DNA of 13,940 bases from Fen731 sp964354265. Its GTDB lineage: Bacteria; Actinomycetota; Humimicrobiia; Humimicrobiales; Humimicrobiaceae. This document shows, piece after piece, positions 1-6,871 of this stretch; the stretch's first letter is position 1; every line of letters starts with the position of its first letter. The stretch covers positions 1 through 13,940 of the forward strand of contig CAYGYY010000053.1 in NCBI GenBank assembly GCA_964354265.1. Reading direction: 5' to 3'. A program made the translations under genes and the position numbers. The notes under the pieces are model-generated. The model did not search any database. It was not told the DNA's origin and saw nothing but the letters and a program-made list of their open reading frames with translations.

Positions 1-2
1 AT

Positions 3-179
3 TTTAAGCGGATTCATTCAACCAGGCCAATTTTCTCTTTACGTATAACAAAGGATTATCGTGCTCTTGGCGTATTACAAAATAATGAGTTAATATGGTT
101 CTGGATTGGTTCTCATGATGATTACGATAATCTATTAAAACAGATAAGACCTACTAATCTAAAAGTTCTTATGAAATAA
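3..179 (+). CDS. RelE/ParE-like toxin, C-terminal part (5' end outside window)
   Basis: The frame is open from the window edge to TAA at 177-179 and gives the last 58 residues of a small basic protein. It contains FKRIHSTRPIFSLRI, then DYRALGV, then IWFWIGSHDDYDNLL. The order 'FKRIH..R.IYSVRI..DYRALGV', a short turn and 'WFWIGSHxxYDxLL' is typical of a RelE/ParE-superfamily toxin-like family, roughly 85-100 residues long, which acts as the toxin half of type II toxin-antitoxin modules. The partner antitoxin would normally lie just upstream, outside the window. The family recognition is from motif memory. Whether this is an active mRNA interferase, a gyrase poison or a domesticated orphan cannot be told from the fragment. 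Nothing links it to the sugar operon downstream. Confidence 0.75.
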   Translation, partial: FKRIHSTRPIFSLRITKDYRALGVLQNNELIWFWIGSHDDYDNLLKQIRPTNLKVLMK

Positions 180-234
180 TATTTATATAACCTATCTTAA
201 GAGAGTTTTAATCTGCCTACATAAAGAAGATTAA

Positions 235-318
235 TTTGTAATTGGCGCCGGATGCAAAATAACGGATTTTGCAGAGTCAAAAGCTGCAGAAAACGGCGGT
301 AAAATAATCAGGAAATAA
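235..318 (+). pseudogene. Possible remnant of a Gfo/Idh/MocA dehydrogenase C-terminus
   Basis: A 27-codon frame closed by TAA (316-318) and preceded by an in-frame stop (232-234) reads FVIGAGCKITDFAESKAAEN followed by GGKIIRK. The ending resembles the usual C-terminus of Gfo/Idh/MocA oxidoreductases, where a last helix 'A..(S/A)A.E.G..V.L' closes the protein; the intact copy at 5806-6807 ends MAEKSAAENRVVKF. There is no start codon with a Shine-Dalgarno and nothing of the rest of the protein upstream, so if the resemblance is real this is a deletion remnant. The match is short and could be chance. Confidence 0.25.
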
Positions 319-520
319 ATACTGAAATTAAAAAGTGTAAAATGCCTTTTAAGTTGTCAGCCCGGGATAGTATCTTGACTAAGCCATGTAATAAAGAAAC
401 TGACAAGATGCTTTTATCCTTTATAATAAGATAAAAAATCGCTTACTCTGTTTCAACTTTTTCCTATATTTAGCGGATGTACCCTATCAGGATCAATGTT
501 CATAATTTTACATAATAGTA

Positions 521-548
521 TTGACAATACTAAATTGTATGATATTAT
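521..548 (+). promoter_or_regulatory. Putative sigma-70-type promoter of the ATPase gene
   Basis: TTGACA (521-526) and TATTAT (543-548) are separated by 16 bases. Transcription would start near 555, almost exactly at the ATG at 556, which would make a leaderless or near-leaderless message. The region is AT-rich, so a chance -10 is easy, but an exact -35 at good spacing is less so. It lies inside the longer reading frame that begins at 496 and argues for the shorter start. Confidence 0.4.
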
Positions 549-555
549 TACAGCT

Positions 556-1734
556 ATGTATATCAAGAGAAAACTGGAAGAAACTTTAAATAAATATCTG
601 AAAATATTTCCAGCTGTGGCAATTACAGGCCCCAGGCAGTCTGGAAAATCAACTATGCTAAAAGAGTTTCTTAAAGACAAGTATGAGTATGTCACCTTTG
701 ACAGAGTTCAAAACATTGAAGATTTTTTAAGCGATCCCCAAAGCTTCATGGAAAAATACGATAACAAGGTGATCTTTGATGAAGTTCAGAGAGTTCCGCA
801 ATTGTTCAGTTATGTAAAATTTGCAATTGATGAAGACAGAAAAAATTATGGCAAGTTTATTTTAACAGGCTCAAGCCAGTTTTCTATGGTTAAGGGCATT
901 ACCGAAACTCTTGCAGGCAGGATTGGAAATATTTCACTTTTACCGTTTCAGTACTCTGAAATTCCTGACAAACTGAAAGAAAGGCAAATATTGCATGGCA
1001 GTTACCCGGAGATTGTATTAAGAAGATACACAGGAGTAACCGAATGGTATGATAGTTATATTCAAAACTATCTGGAAAGAGATGTCCGTAATTTAAGCAA
1101 TATTGGAAATTTAAGAGACTTCAGTAAATTTATAAATTTACTGGCTGCCAAAACTGCACAGGAATTTAATGCGTCAAGTTATGCTGTTGATATTGGAGTA
1201 AATTACAAAACAATCCAGGCATGGCTATCAATTCTGGAAGCAGCCTATATTGTTTTTACACTTGAACCATATTTTCACAATCTCGGAAAAAGAATTGTAA
1301 AACGCCCTAAAGTATATTTTTGGGATACGGGCCTGGTTTGCCATCTGGCGGGCATAACTTCAAAAGAATTACTTGAGAAAGGGCCCCTTTGTGGCCCGGT
1401 ATTTGAAAATTATTTAATATCTGAAATATATAAAAAAGTAAAACACCAGAATTTGGATAATAAACTGTTTTATTTCAGAAGTAATTCGGGATATGAGTCG
1501 GACCTTATTATTGAGGACCGTACCAGAAAGAAAATTATTTTTACTGAAATAAAATACAATAAATCTGCCCGACCGATTATGGTTGAGGCAATAAAAAAAA
1601 TAATCGAAAAGGAAAAAGAGCATCAGGTTCACTCGGAGTATGATACCGGCGGACTTTTACTCTATAATGGTACAGAATCCGGAAAATTTTTCGGCTCAAT
1701 CTCTTATGAGCCATGGCATTATTTTCTTATATAA
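556..1734 (+). CDS. AAA ATPase with C-terminal DUF4143 domain
   Basis: A 392-residue protein of the AAA_14/DUF4143 family, P-loop ATPases common in bacteria and archaea whose biological role is poorly established. Visible features are Walker A GPRQSGKST (about 25-33), Walker B VIFDEVQ (about 72-78) and a sensor-like LTGSSQFSM. A C-terminal domain follows with FWDTGLVCHLAGI, GPVFENYLISEIYKK and a PD-(D/E)XK-like pattern (FRSNSGYESDLII, then TEIKYN) that may be nuclease-derived. The frame is open back to an ATG at 496, but the family usually begins MYIKR, matching ATG 556, and a promoter-like element (521-548) lies within the extension. No clear Shine-Dalgarno precedes either start. It is monocistronic, with 243 bases to the next gene, and shows no functional tie to the sugar operon. 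Its neighbourhood with a toxin fragment suggests an accessory gene. Confidence 0.85.
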   Translation: MYIKRKLEETLNKYLKIFPAVAITGPRQSGKSTMLKEFLKDKYEYVTFDRVQNIEDFLSDPQSFMEKYDNKVIFDEVQRVPQLFSYVKFAIDEDRKNYGKFILTGSSQFSMVKGITETLAGRIGNISLLPFQYSEIPDKLKERQILHGSYPEIVLRRYTGVTEWYDSYIQNYLERDVRNLSNIGNLRDFSKFINLLAAKTAQEFNASSYAVDIGVNYKTIQAWLSILEAAYIVFTLEPYFHNLGKRIVKRPKVYFWDTGLVCHLAGITSKELLEKGPLCGPVFENYLISEIYKKVKHQNLDNKLFYFRSNSGYESDLIIEDRTRKKIIFTEIKYNKSARPIMVEAIKKIIEKEKEHQVHSEYDTGGLLLYNGTESGKFFGSISYEPWHYFLI

Positions 1735-1810
1735 CCAACCAGCACAATAAGGTTTTTTGAAAAAACACCAGTCAATTCTAACAGAACCTCTAAAATAATT
1801 ATTTAATCGG

Positions 1811-1853
1811 CTGATAAATTTTAGTAAGTCATAAATAAAATAATCTGATAAAT
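1811..1853 (+). repeat. Nine-base direct repeat upstream of the sugar operon
   Basis: CTGATAAAT occurs at 1811-1819 and again at 1845-1853, 34 bases apart (start to start), in the intergenic region before the ROK kinase-like gene. It may be part of a regulatory region or simply chance in AT-rich DNA. No function can be assigned. Confidence 0.25.
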
Positions 1854-1887
1854 AATTGGGGCAGCGAAGTTTTGAATCTTTTAGAAA

Positions 1888-1915
1888 AATATTAAAAAAT
1901 TTTCTTTTTAATATT
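1888..1915. promoter_or_regulatory. Perfect AT-only inverted repeat, possible operator or hairpin
   Basis: AATATTAAAAA (1888-1898) is perfectly complementary to TTTTTAATATT (1905-1915) around a 6-base loop. It lies 62 bases before the first operon gene. As a terminator it lacks GC pairs and a clean following T-run; as an operator it would sit in the region where the operon promoter is expected. The 243-base gap 1735-1977 otherwise shows only AT-rich sequence, a short GTTTTTT/AAAAAAC repeat near 1752-1766 and TATACA at 1970-1975. Confidence 0.35.
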
Positions 1916-1977
1916 GCAAAATCCAGATATTTTGGGTCTCATCAGTTATTCTATCTTAACTATTTTTAGTATACAAT

Positions 1978-3504
1978 GTGTCTGAGAATAAGGTTCGCCT
2001 GGCTAATAAACAATGGATAATATTAAAAATATATTCTGTAAATTTTAAAGGATTTTTGCCAGAATCAATGGAAAAGTCTAACTATAAAAATAAAATATCA
2101 GAAAAATTTAAAAGACCCCTTCCTCTTGAAAAAGATTTCTGTCCTGCAGTCGTATGGAATCATATTTTTTTAAATAATGTACAGGATAAAAAAAGCAGCG
2201 CCCCTTTGTCAATTGCAATAGTTAAAGATGAAGAAAATGTGCTGGCTTACAATACCCGGATAATATCTGATGAACCTGATTTAGCGTCAGATAACTTCTA
2301 TTATATGGAACAACTTGTGAAGACCCTTTTATGGATTTATGGAGGACATAAAATTCTAATAGGAGGGTCTAAACAAATCGGGGAGCATATAAAAAGATTG
2401 TATTCCAGAGAAGGAAAACGCTCTTTTGATGCTGATATAATGTCTGAAATATATGAAAAACCTTTTACAGTCAAGATAATCGATATAAAGGAAATACCTG
2501 ATGCCAGTGAAAAAACAATTATTATCGACCGCCATCTGGAAGGCTACCGTATCGGGTTCGACCTGGGCGCGAGTGATATAAAAGTCAGCGCTGTAATTGA
2601 TGGAAAATCAGTTTTTTCGGAAGAAGAAGCATGGAACCCAGGCCAGGAAGCAAGTCCCACTTATCATTATAATAAAATCATGTCAATGCTCCACAAAGCA
2701 GCAGACCATATGCCAAAGATAGATGCTATAGGGGGCAGCGCAGCAGGAATCTATATAAATAACAGGGTGATGAAAGCTTCACTTTTTAGAAGTGTACCCA
2801 AAGATGCATTTGATGCGAAAGTAAAAGATATGTTTTTAGCAATACAAAAAGAATGGAAAGTACCTCTTACAATAATCAATGACGGGGAAGTTACAGCCCT
2901 TGCCGGTTCAATGTCCCTAAATAAAAATGCTGTTCTTGGTATATCTATGGGGTCCAGCGAGGCAGGCGGTTATATAAACTCAAGCGGGGGCTTTAACCCA
3001 TGGATAAATGAGCTAGCATTTGTCCCAGTTGATTTTAGTCGCCAGGCAGCTGCCGATGAATGGTCCGGTGATATTGGATGTGGAGTTCAATATTTTTCCC
3101 AGCAGGCAGTCATAAGGTTGGCTCATAAGGCAGGTATTATCATGGATCCGGAACTTACCCCTGCCCAGAAATTAAGCCTTGTGCAGGGGCTTATGAAGAA
3201 TGAAGATAAACGGGCAGTCAAGATTTTTAAAACAATCGGGGGTTATCTGGGATATGCACTTGCTCATTATGCCGATTTTTATCAAATGGAAACAGTATTA
3301 ATATTAGGCAGGGTCACCTCTGGGGATGGAGGAATGATTATTTTAAGAGAAGCACAGGAAGTTTTAAAAAAGGAATTTCCCAATCTTAATGATAAAATCA
3401 GCGTTCATCTGCCTGATGAAAAAAGCAGAAGAGTCGGCCAATCCATAGCAGCTGCCAGCCTGCCTTCAATAAATAATCAAATATTAAATAAAGAGAATTC
3501 TTAA
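1978..3504 (+). CDS. Divergent ROK-family sugar-kinase-like protein
   Basis: A protein of about 508 residues with a roughly 190-residue N-terminal extension before the ROK/ASKHA ATPase fold. The phosphate-binding loop is FDLGASDIKVSAVIDGK (D195; classical ROK kinases have DxGGTK). The catalytic-type Asp is kept in NDGEVTALAG (D302). The adenosine-side segment DEWSGDIGCGVQYFSQQ replaces the usual zinc motif CxCGxxGCxE and keeps one Cys (C368). The long form, with conserved strings such as GSSEAGGY and LILGRVTSGDGG, matches a ROK subfamily I know from anaerobes. It abuts nagA, so sugar phosphorylation of GlcNAc or a relative is the best guess; a sensor role is possible. The GTG at 1978 has no Shine-Dalgarno and TATACA lies just before it. 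TTG 2056 (AAAGGA close upstream) or ATG 2068 are alternatives. Confidence 0.75.
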   Translation: MSENKVRLANKQWIILKIYSVNFKGFLPESMEKSNYKNKISEKFKRPLPLEKDFCPAVVWNHIFLNNVQDKKSSAPLSIAIVKDEENVLAYNTRIISDEPDLASDNFYYMEQLVKTLLWIYGGHKILIGGSKQIGEHIKRLYSREGKRSFDADIMSEIYEKPFTVKIIDIKEIPDASEKTIIIDRHLEGYRIGFDLGASDIKVSAVIDGKSVFSEEEAWNPGQEASPTYHYNKIMSMLHKAADHMPKIDAIGGSAAGIYINNRVMKASLFRSVPKDAFDAKVKDMFLAIQKEWKVPLTIINDGEVTALAGSMSLNKNAVLGISMGSSEAGGYINSSGGFNPWINELAFVPVDFSRQAAADEWSGDIGCGVQYFSQQAVIRLAHKAGIIMDPELTPAQKLSLVQGLMKNEDKRAVKIFKTIGGYLGYALAHYADFYQMETVLILGRVTSGDGGMIILREAQEVLKKEFPNLNDKISVHLPDEKSRRVGQSIAAASLPSINNQILNKENS

Positions 3505-4689
3505 ATGGATAATAAATCTGGAGATATTTATATTACTAATGGGATTATCATTACTCCTTTTAAAATATTAAAAGACCAGGCCATCCTGATAAGAAACGGA
3601 AAAATTATCTCTATTGAAAATAAATGCAGCAATACTTTAGAAAATGTGACAATCATTGATGCCCGGGGTAATTATATTGTTCCGGGTTTTATTGACCTGC
3701 ATGTACATGGCGGCGGCGGGGCCGATACCATGGATGGAAGCTATAGTGCCATTAAAAAGATAGCCGACACGCATTGCTGTTATGGCACTACATCATTTTT
3801 GGCCACAACAATGACAATGGGCCAGGATGAAATCTTAAATAGTCTTAAAACAGTCAAAGAAGCTAATAAAAAGGGGACAGCGTCTGCGCATGTCCTGGGA
3901 ATACACCTGGAGGGGCCCTATATAAGTGAAGTCATGAAAGGTGCACAAAATAAAGCATATATAAAAAAACCTGCTATTGAAGAATTGCAGGAGTTCAATA
4001 AAGCTTCAGGAAGTCTAATAAAAATAGTTACATTAGCCCCGGAGATTCCGGGTGCATTAGACTTAATAAGGTGGTTGAAAAAAAATGATATTATTGCATC
4101 AGTTGGGCATACCAATGCTACCTATGAACAGGTAAAATCTGGCATTGATGCCGGTTTGCAGCATGTCACCCATACTTTTAATGCTATGACCGGGCTCCAT
4201 CATAGAAAACCGGGAGCAGTGGGAGCCGCTCTAGTCTCTCCAGAATTAATAATAGAGCTAATTGCGGACGGAATACACATTCATCCAGCAGTGATGGAGA
4301 TCCTATTTAAATCAAAGGGAACAGAAAAGATAATATTAATCACAGATGCTATCAGGGCAACCGGGTTGCCCCCGGGAAGATATGAGCTGGGAGGACAAGC
4401 AGTTATAGCAAGTAAAAATAAGGCAAGACTGGAAGATGGAACTTTAGCCGGAAGTGTTTTAACTATGGATAGAGCCATACGAAATATGGTAAGAAAAGTT
4501 AAAGTTCCTCTGGTTGAGGCAATTCAAATGGCGACTTTTAATCCGGCAAAATGCTTGGGAATAGAAGGTAAGAAGGGTAGTATAAGCCAAGGTAAGGATG
4601 CTGATATAGTCATATTGAATAAAAAGATGGAAACTGAATTGACGATTGTGATGGGAAAAGTAATTTTTAATAAAAAAGAAGTCTGTTAG
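3505..4689 (+). CDS. nagA: N-acetylglucosamine-6-phosphate deacetylase
   Basis: A 394-residue amidohydrolase-superfamily enzyme that removes acetate from GlcNAc-6-phosphate to give glucosamine-6-phosphate in the cytoplasm. The TIM-barrel motifs are complete and in order: HVH after PGFIDL (H66, H68), the metal-ligand Glu in HLEGPYIS (E136), GHTNAT (H202), THTFNAM (H223) with the substrate-binding GLHHRKPG after it, and the catalytic Asp in LITDAIRATG (D281). Length is normal for NagA. The ATG follows the stop of the ROK kinase-like gene directly, with no good Shine-Dalgarno, so translation is likely coupled to that gene. The next gene starts 15 bases after the stop. This is the most secure enzyme assignment in the operon and anchors the pathway to N-acetylated amino sugar phosphates, although related deacetylases for N-acetylgalactosamine-6-phosphate (AgaA) share these motifs. 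Confidence 0.92.
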   Translation: MDNKSGDIYITNGIIITPFKILKDQAILIRNGKIISIENKCSNTLENVTIIDARGNYIVPGFIDLHVHGGGGADTMDGSYSAIKKIADTHCCYGTTSFLATTMTMGQDEILNSLKTVKEANKKGTASAHVLGIHLEGPYISEVMKGAQNKAYIKKPAIEELQEFNKASGSLIKIVTLAPEIPGALDLIRWLKKNDIIASVGHTNATYEQVKSGIDAGLQHVTHTFNAMTGLHHRKPGAVGAALVSPELIIELIADGIHIHPAVMEILFKSKGTEKIILITDAIRATGLPPGRYELGGQAVIASKNKARLEDGTLAGSVLTMDRAIRNMVRKVKVPLVEAIQMATFNPAKCLGIEGKKGSISQGKDADIVILNKKMETELTIVMGKVIFNKKEVC

Positions 4690-4704
4690 ATTTACGGAGG
4701 CATC

Positions 4705-5640
4705 ATGGAAGAATTTGTTTTTGAACCTGCAGAATTCGTACCCTTTAAAGACAGGAAAGTACTTGAAAAAGCAAGATCTGTTCACGGCAAGGACCTTGAA
4801 AAATATTCAAACGATAAGATGACTATAAAAGTCATCAAAAACCCTCACCCTATTATTATTGCAGATATTTTTACCAGGATAAAAATGTCTGACGACCTGG
4901 ATAAAAAACAGGTCCTCATACTGGGAAATCCTGAACCCGAGACTTATATTCCGGTTGCACAGCTTATTAATTACCACAAGGTAAACTGCAGGAATGTGTT
5001 TATCTTTGCCATGGATGAATGGGCTGACCAGGATGGAAATATTGCGCCTGAAAGCTATAAAGCAGGTTTTGCCCGCTCCATGCTGGAATACCTGGTCTAT
5101 CAGATAGATGAAAAACTCAGGATGCCCCTTGATAATGTCTTTTATCCCACAAATAAAAATATTGGGGATTATTCAAAAATGATAACAGAAGTTGGACAGG
5201 GTGGCGCAGATGTATGCTATTCAAGCCCCGGCTGGGCAGGACATATTGCCTTTGTTGACCCTAGCCCTGAATTTTTAACTGATAATATCGATGAATACCT
5301 TAAGCAGGATGCAAGGATTGTGACTCTTCACCCCCTGACAGTATGCCAGAATTCCCTGCATGGTGTATTTGGCCAGTCTGGTGATATAGCAAATGTGCCG
5401 CCCAAGGCGGCAACCATAGGACCTGCTGACGTAGCTCGCTCAAGGGAAAGAATTGAATTGCATGCCCTCCAGACAATGGGGACCTTTGTCTCATGGCAGA
5501 GAATGATATCAAGGCTTATATTGCTTGGTCCTGTAACGCCTTATATACCCAGTTCGATATTCCAGATACTCAAAACACAGGTATATGTAAGCGAAGAAAT
5601 AGCCGCACCTTTTGACTGCTGGGAGACGATAGGTTATTAA
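4705..5640 (+). CDS. NagB-like sugar-phosphate isomerase/deaminase homologue
   Basis: A 311-residue protein of the glucosamine-6-phosphate isomerase/6-phosphogluconolactonase fold. Landmarks are FAMDEWADQDG (D104, equivalent to the enolising Asp72 of E. coli NagB), SSPGWAGHIAFVDP (equivalent to GNDGHIAFNEP, with H180 kept), ATIGPADVARSRERIEL (equivalent to the VGVGTLLDA region) and TPYIPSSIFQ near the end. It is longer than classical NagB (about 240-266 residues), with an extra N-terminus of about 40 residues. Asp141 of NagB is replaced by A178 and Glu148 by D185. ACGGAGG (4694-4700) sits 4 bases before the ATG. Its place after nagA suggests it acts on glucosamine-6-phosphate or a close analogue, but the altered residues leave open an isomerase that does not deaminate or a different substrate. 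Confidence 0.8.
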   Translation: MEEFVFEPAEFVPFKDRKVLEKARSVHGKDLEKYSNDKMTIKVIKNPHPIIIADIFTRIKMSDDLDKKQVLILGNPEPETYIPVAQLINYHKVNCRNVFIFAMDEWADQDGNIAPESYKAGFARSMLEYLVYQIDEKLRMPLDNVFYPTNKNIGDYSKMITEVGQGGADVCYSSPGWAGHIAFVDPSPEFLTDNIDEYLKQDARIVTLHPLTVCQNSLHGVFGQSGDIANVPPKAATIGPADVARSRERIELHALQTMGTFVSWQRMISRLILLGPVTPYIPSSIFQILKTQVYVSEEIAAPFDCWETIGY

Positions 5641-5711
5641 TGCAAATTGGTATTTTTTAATGATACTGGTTACTTTACTGTATCCATAAAGACACTGAGG
5701 CTGGAAAAATT

Positions 5712-5792
5712 ATGAAAAAACTAATAAAAAAAGCAATATTATCTTTTTGTTTGCTTTCATTTATAGTCAACCATGAGCAAATATGTTTATAA
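5712..5792 (+). CDS. Short signal-peptide-like open frame (26 codons), possibly a remnant
   Basis: The frame begins MKKLIKKAILSFCLLSFIVN and closes at TAA 5790-5792, within the ribosome binding site of the next gene. It has a basic N-terminus and a hydrophobic core with Cys13, like a secretion or lipoprotein signal without a mature protein. A weak GAGG lies about 11 bases upstream of the ATG. It may be a leftover signal peptide from a deleted exported-protein gene, a small membrane peptide, or a leader coupled to the downstream oxidoreductase. There is no evidence that it is translated. Confidence 0.3.
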   Translation: MKKLIKKAILSFCLLSFIVNHEQICL

Positions 5793-5805
5793 GGAGGGAA
5801 CCAAG

Positions 5806-6807
5806 ATGAATAAAATAAGAATCGGAGTCATAGGTTTAGGCTGGTTTGGTGAACATCATATAGATACCTTTCAGTCTATTCCTTATGTTGATGTCTCTGC
5901 TGTTTGCACAAGGAGACCGGACCATTTAAAAGAAATTGCCCAAAAGTACAGGATTGTTAAAACATTTACTGATTATCACGGTCTTCTTGCTGATAAAGAC
6001 ATTGATATGGTTTCAATAGTAACCCATGTCCATGACCATATGCAGCCTGCAATAGATTCAATTAATGCCGGAAAGCATGTATTCCTGGAAAAGCCTATGG
6101 CTGATACTGCAGAAGAATGCGATAAAATACTTGATGCACTAAAAAATACCGATAAATTTTTTATGGTCGGCCACATATGCAGGTTTGATACAGCATATGC
6201 ACTGGCAAAAGAGGAAATTGATTCAGGAAGTATCGGAAAGATAATATCAATCCACGCAAAAAGAAATCTTGCAAAATGGATAACCGAAAGCTCTTTAAAT
6301 AAAATCAGCGCATTATTTGGTGACGGGATCCATGATTTTGATTTAATGTTATGGTATACGGGGGCAAAACCAAGATCTGTTTATGCCCAAACAACTAATA
6401 CCAGGCCAGAATTCACATATGATGATATTGCATGGGCGATGTTCAGGTTAGATAATGAGACACTTGCAATAATTGAAAATATATGGAGCCTGCCGGATAA
6501 TGTCCCATATGCCATTGATGCAAAAATGGAAATAGTAGGAACCGAAGGTGTAATAGACATAGACAACTCCGGGAGGAATTATTCTGTGCTTACAAAAAAA
6601 GGTTTAGGTTATCCCCAGTCTACATATTGGCCTAAGATTCATAATATAAGAAGGGGATATTTAAAAGAGGAAATGGAATATTTTCTTAAATGCATCCTGC
6701 AAGGCACTAAACCTACAGTTATCACACCACAGGAATCAAGGGATGTCGTATACGCCATGAGAATGGCGGAAAAATCTGCAGCCGAAAACAGGGTGGTTAA
6801 ATTTTAG
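5806..6807 (+). CDS. Gfo/Idh/MocA-family NAD(P)-dependent oxidoreductase
   Basis: A 333-residue cytoplasmic dehydrogenase, normal length for the family. The N-terminal Rossmann domain has GLGWFG (G10-x-G12-xx-G15). The family signature HVFLEKPMAD (E95-K96-P97, Lys in catalysis) follows, and the C-terminal alpha/beta domain contains GDGIHDFDLMLWY (D173, H176 near the active site). Members oxidise or isomerise sugars, inositols and amino sugars, often at C2 or C3, with bound NAD(P). The frame is open to an ATG at 5773, but AAGGAGGG (5791-5798) lies 7 bases before ATG 5806, which gives the normal N-terminus MNKIRIGVIGLG, so 5806 is chosen. It probably belongs to the same operon as nagA. The substrate cannot be deduced; an amino-sugar derivative is inferred from context. 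Confidence 0.88.
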   Translation: MNKIRIGVIGLGWFGEHHIDTFQSIPYVDVSAVCTRRPDHLKEIAQKYRIVKTFTDYHGLLADKDIDMVSIVTHVHDHMQPAIDSINAGKHVFLEKPMADTAEECDKILDALKNTDKFFMVGHICRFDTAYALAKEEIDSGSIGKIISIHAKRNLAKWITESSLNKISALFGDGIHDFDLMLWYTGAKPRSVYAQTTNTRPEFTYDDIAWAMFRLDNETLAIIENIWSLPDNVPYAIDAKMEIVGTEGVIDIDNSGRNYSVLTKKGLGYPQSTYWPKIHNIRRGYLKEEMEYFLKCILQGTKPTVITPQESRDVVYAMRMAEKSAAENRVVKF

Positions 6808-6871
6808 TTTTGGTCCTTTGCATCACTATAAAAGGATTTTTTATAAAAATTTGATATATGGAGGCAAAAAA

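Larger units (their letters stand above)
180..555. other. Gene-poor, AT-rich interval between toxin and ATPase genes
   Basis: No convincing intact gene is seen here. It holds a short reading frame resembling the C-terminus of a Gfo/Idh/MocA dehydrogenase (235-318), a weak inverted repeat (TTGTCAG at 354-360 with CTGACAA at 400-406, loop 39 bases) and a 30-codon open frame (342-434) without a ribosome binding site or family resemblance. A consensus-like promoter lies at its right end. The mixture of remnants fits an eroded or rearranged boundary. Confidence 0.5.

Noticed and set aside
354..406. TTGTCAG/CTGACAA inverted repeat with 39-base loop
   Set aside because: Stem of 7 with a long loop and no T-run; no reason to call it a terminator or operator.
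342..434. 30-codon plus-strand frame starting MPFKLSARDS
   Set aside because: No ribosome binding site, no recognisable family, and it lies in an eroded interval.
1752..1766. GTTTTTT/AAAAAAC mini-hairpin after the ATPase gene
   Set aside because: Only one GC pair, a loop of one to three bases and no T-tract; too weak for a terminator call.
4459..4785. 108-codon minus-strand open frame across the nagA/nagB-like junction
   Set aside because: Phe/Tyr-rich shadow of AT-rich coding DNA on the other strand, without start signals.
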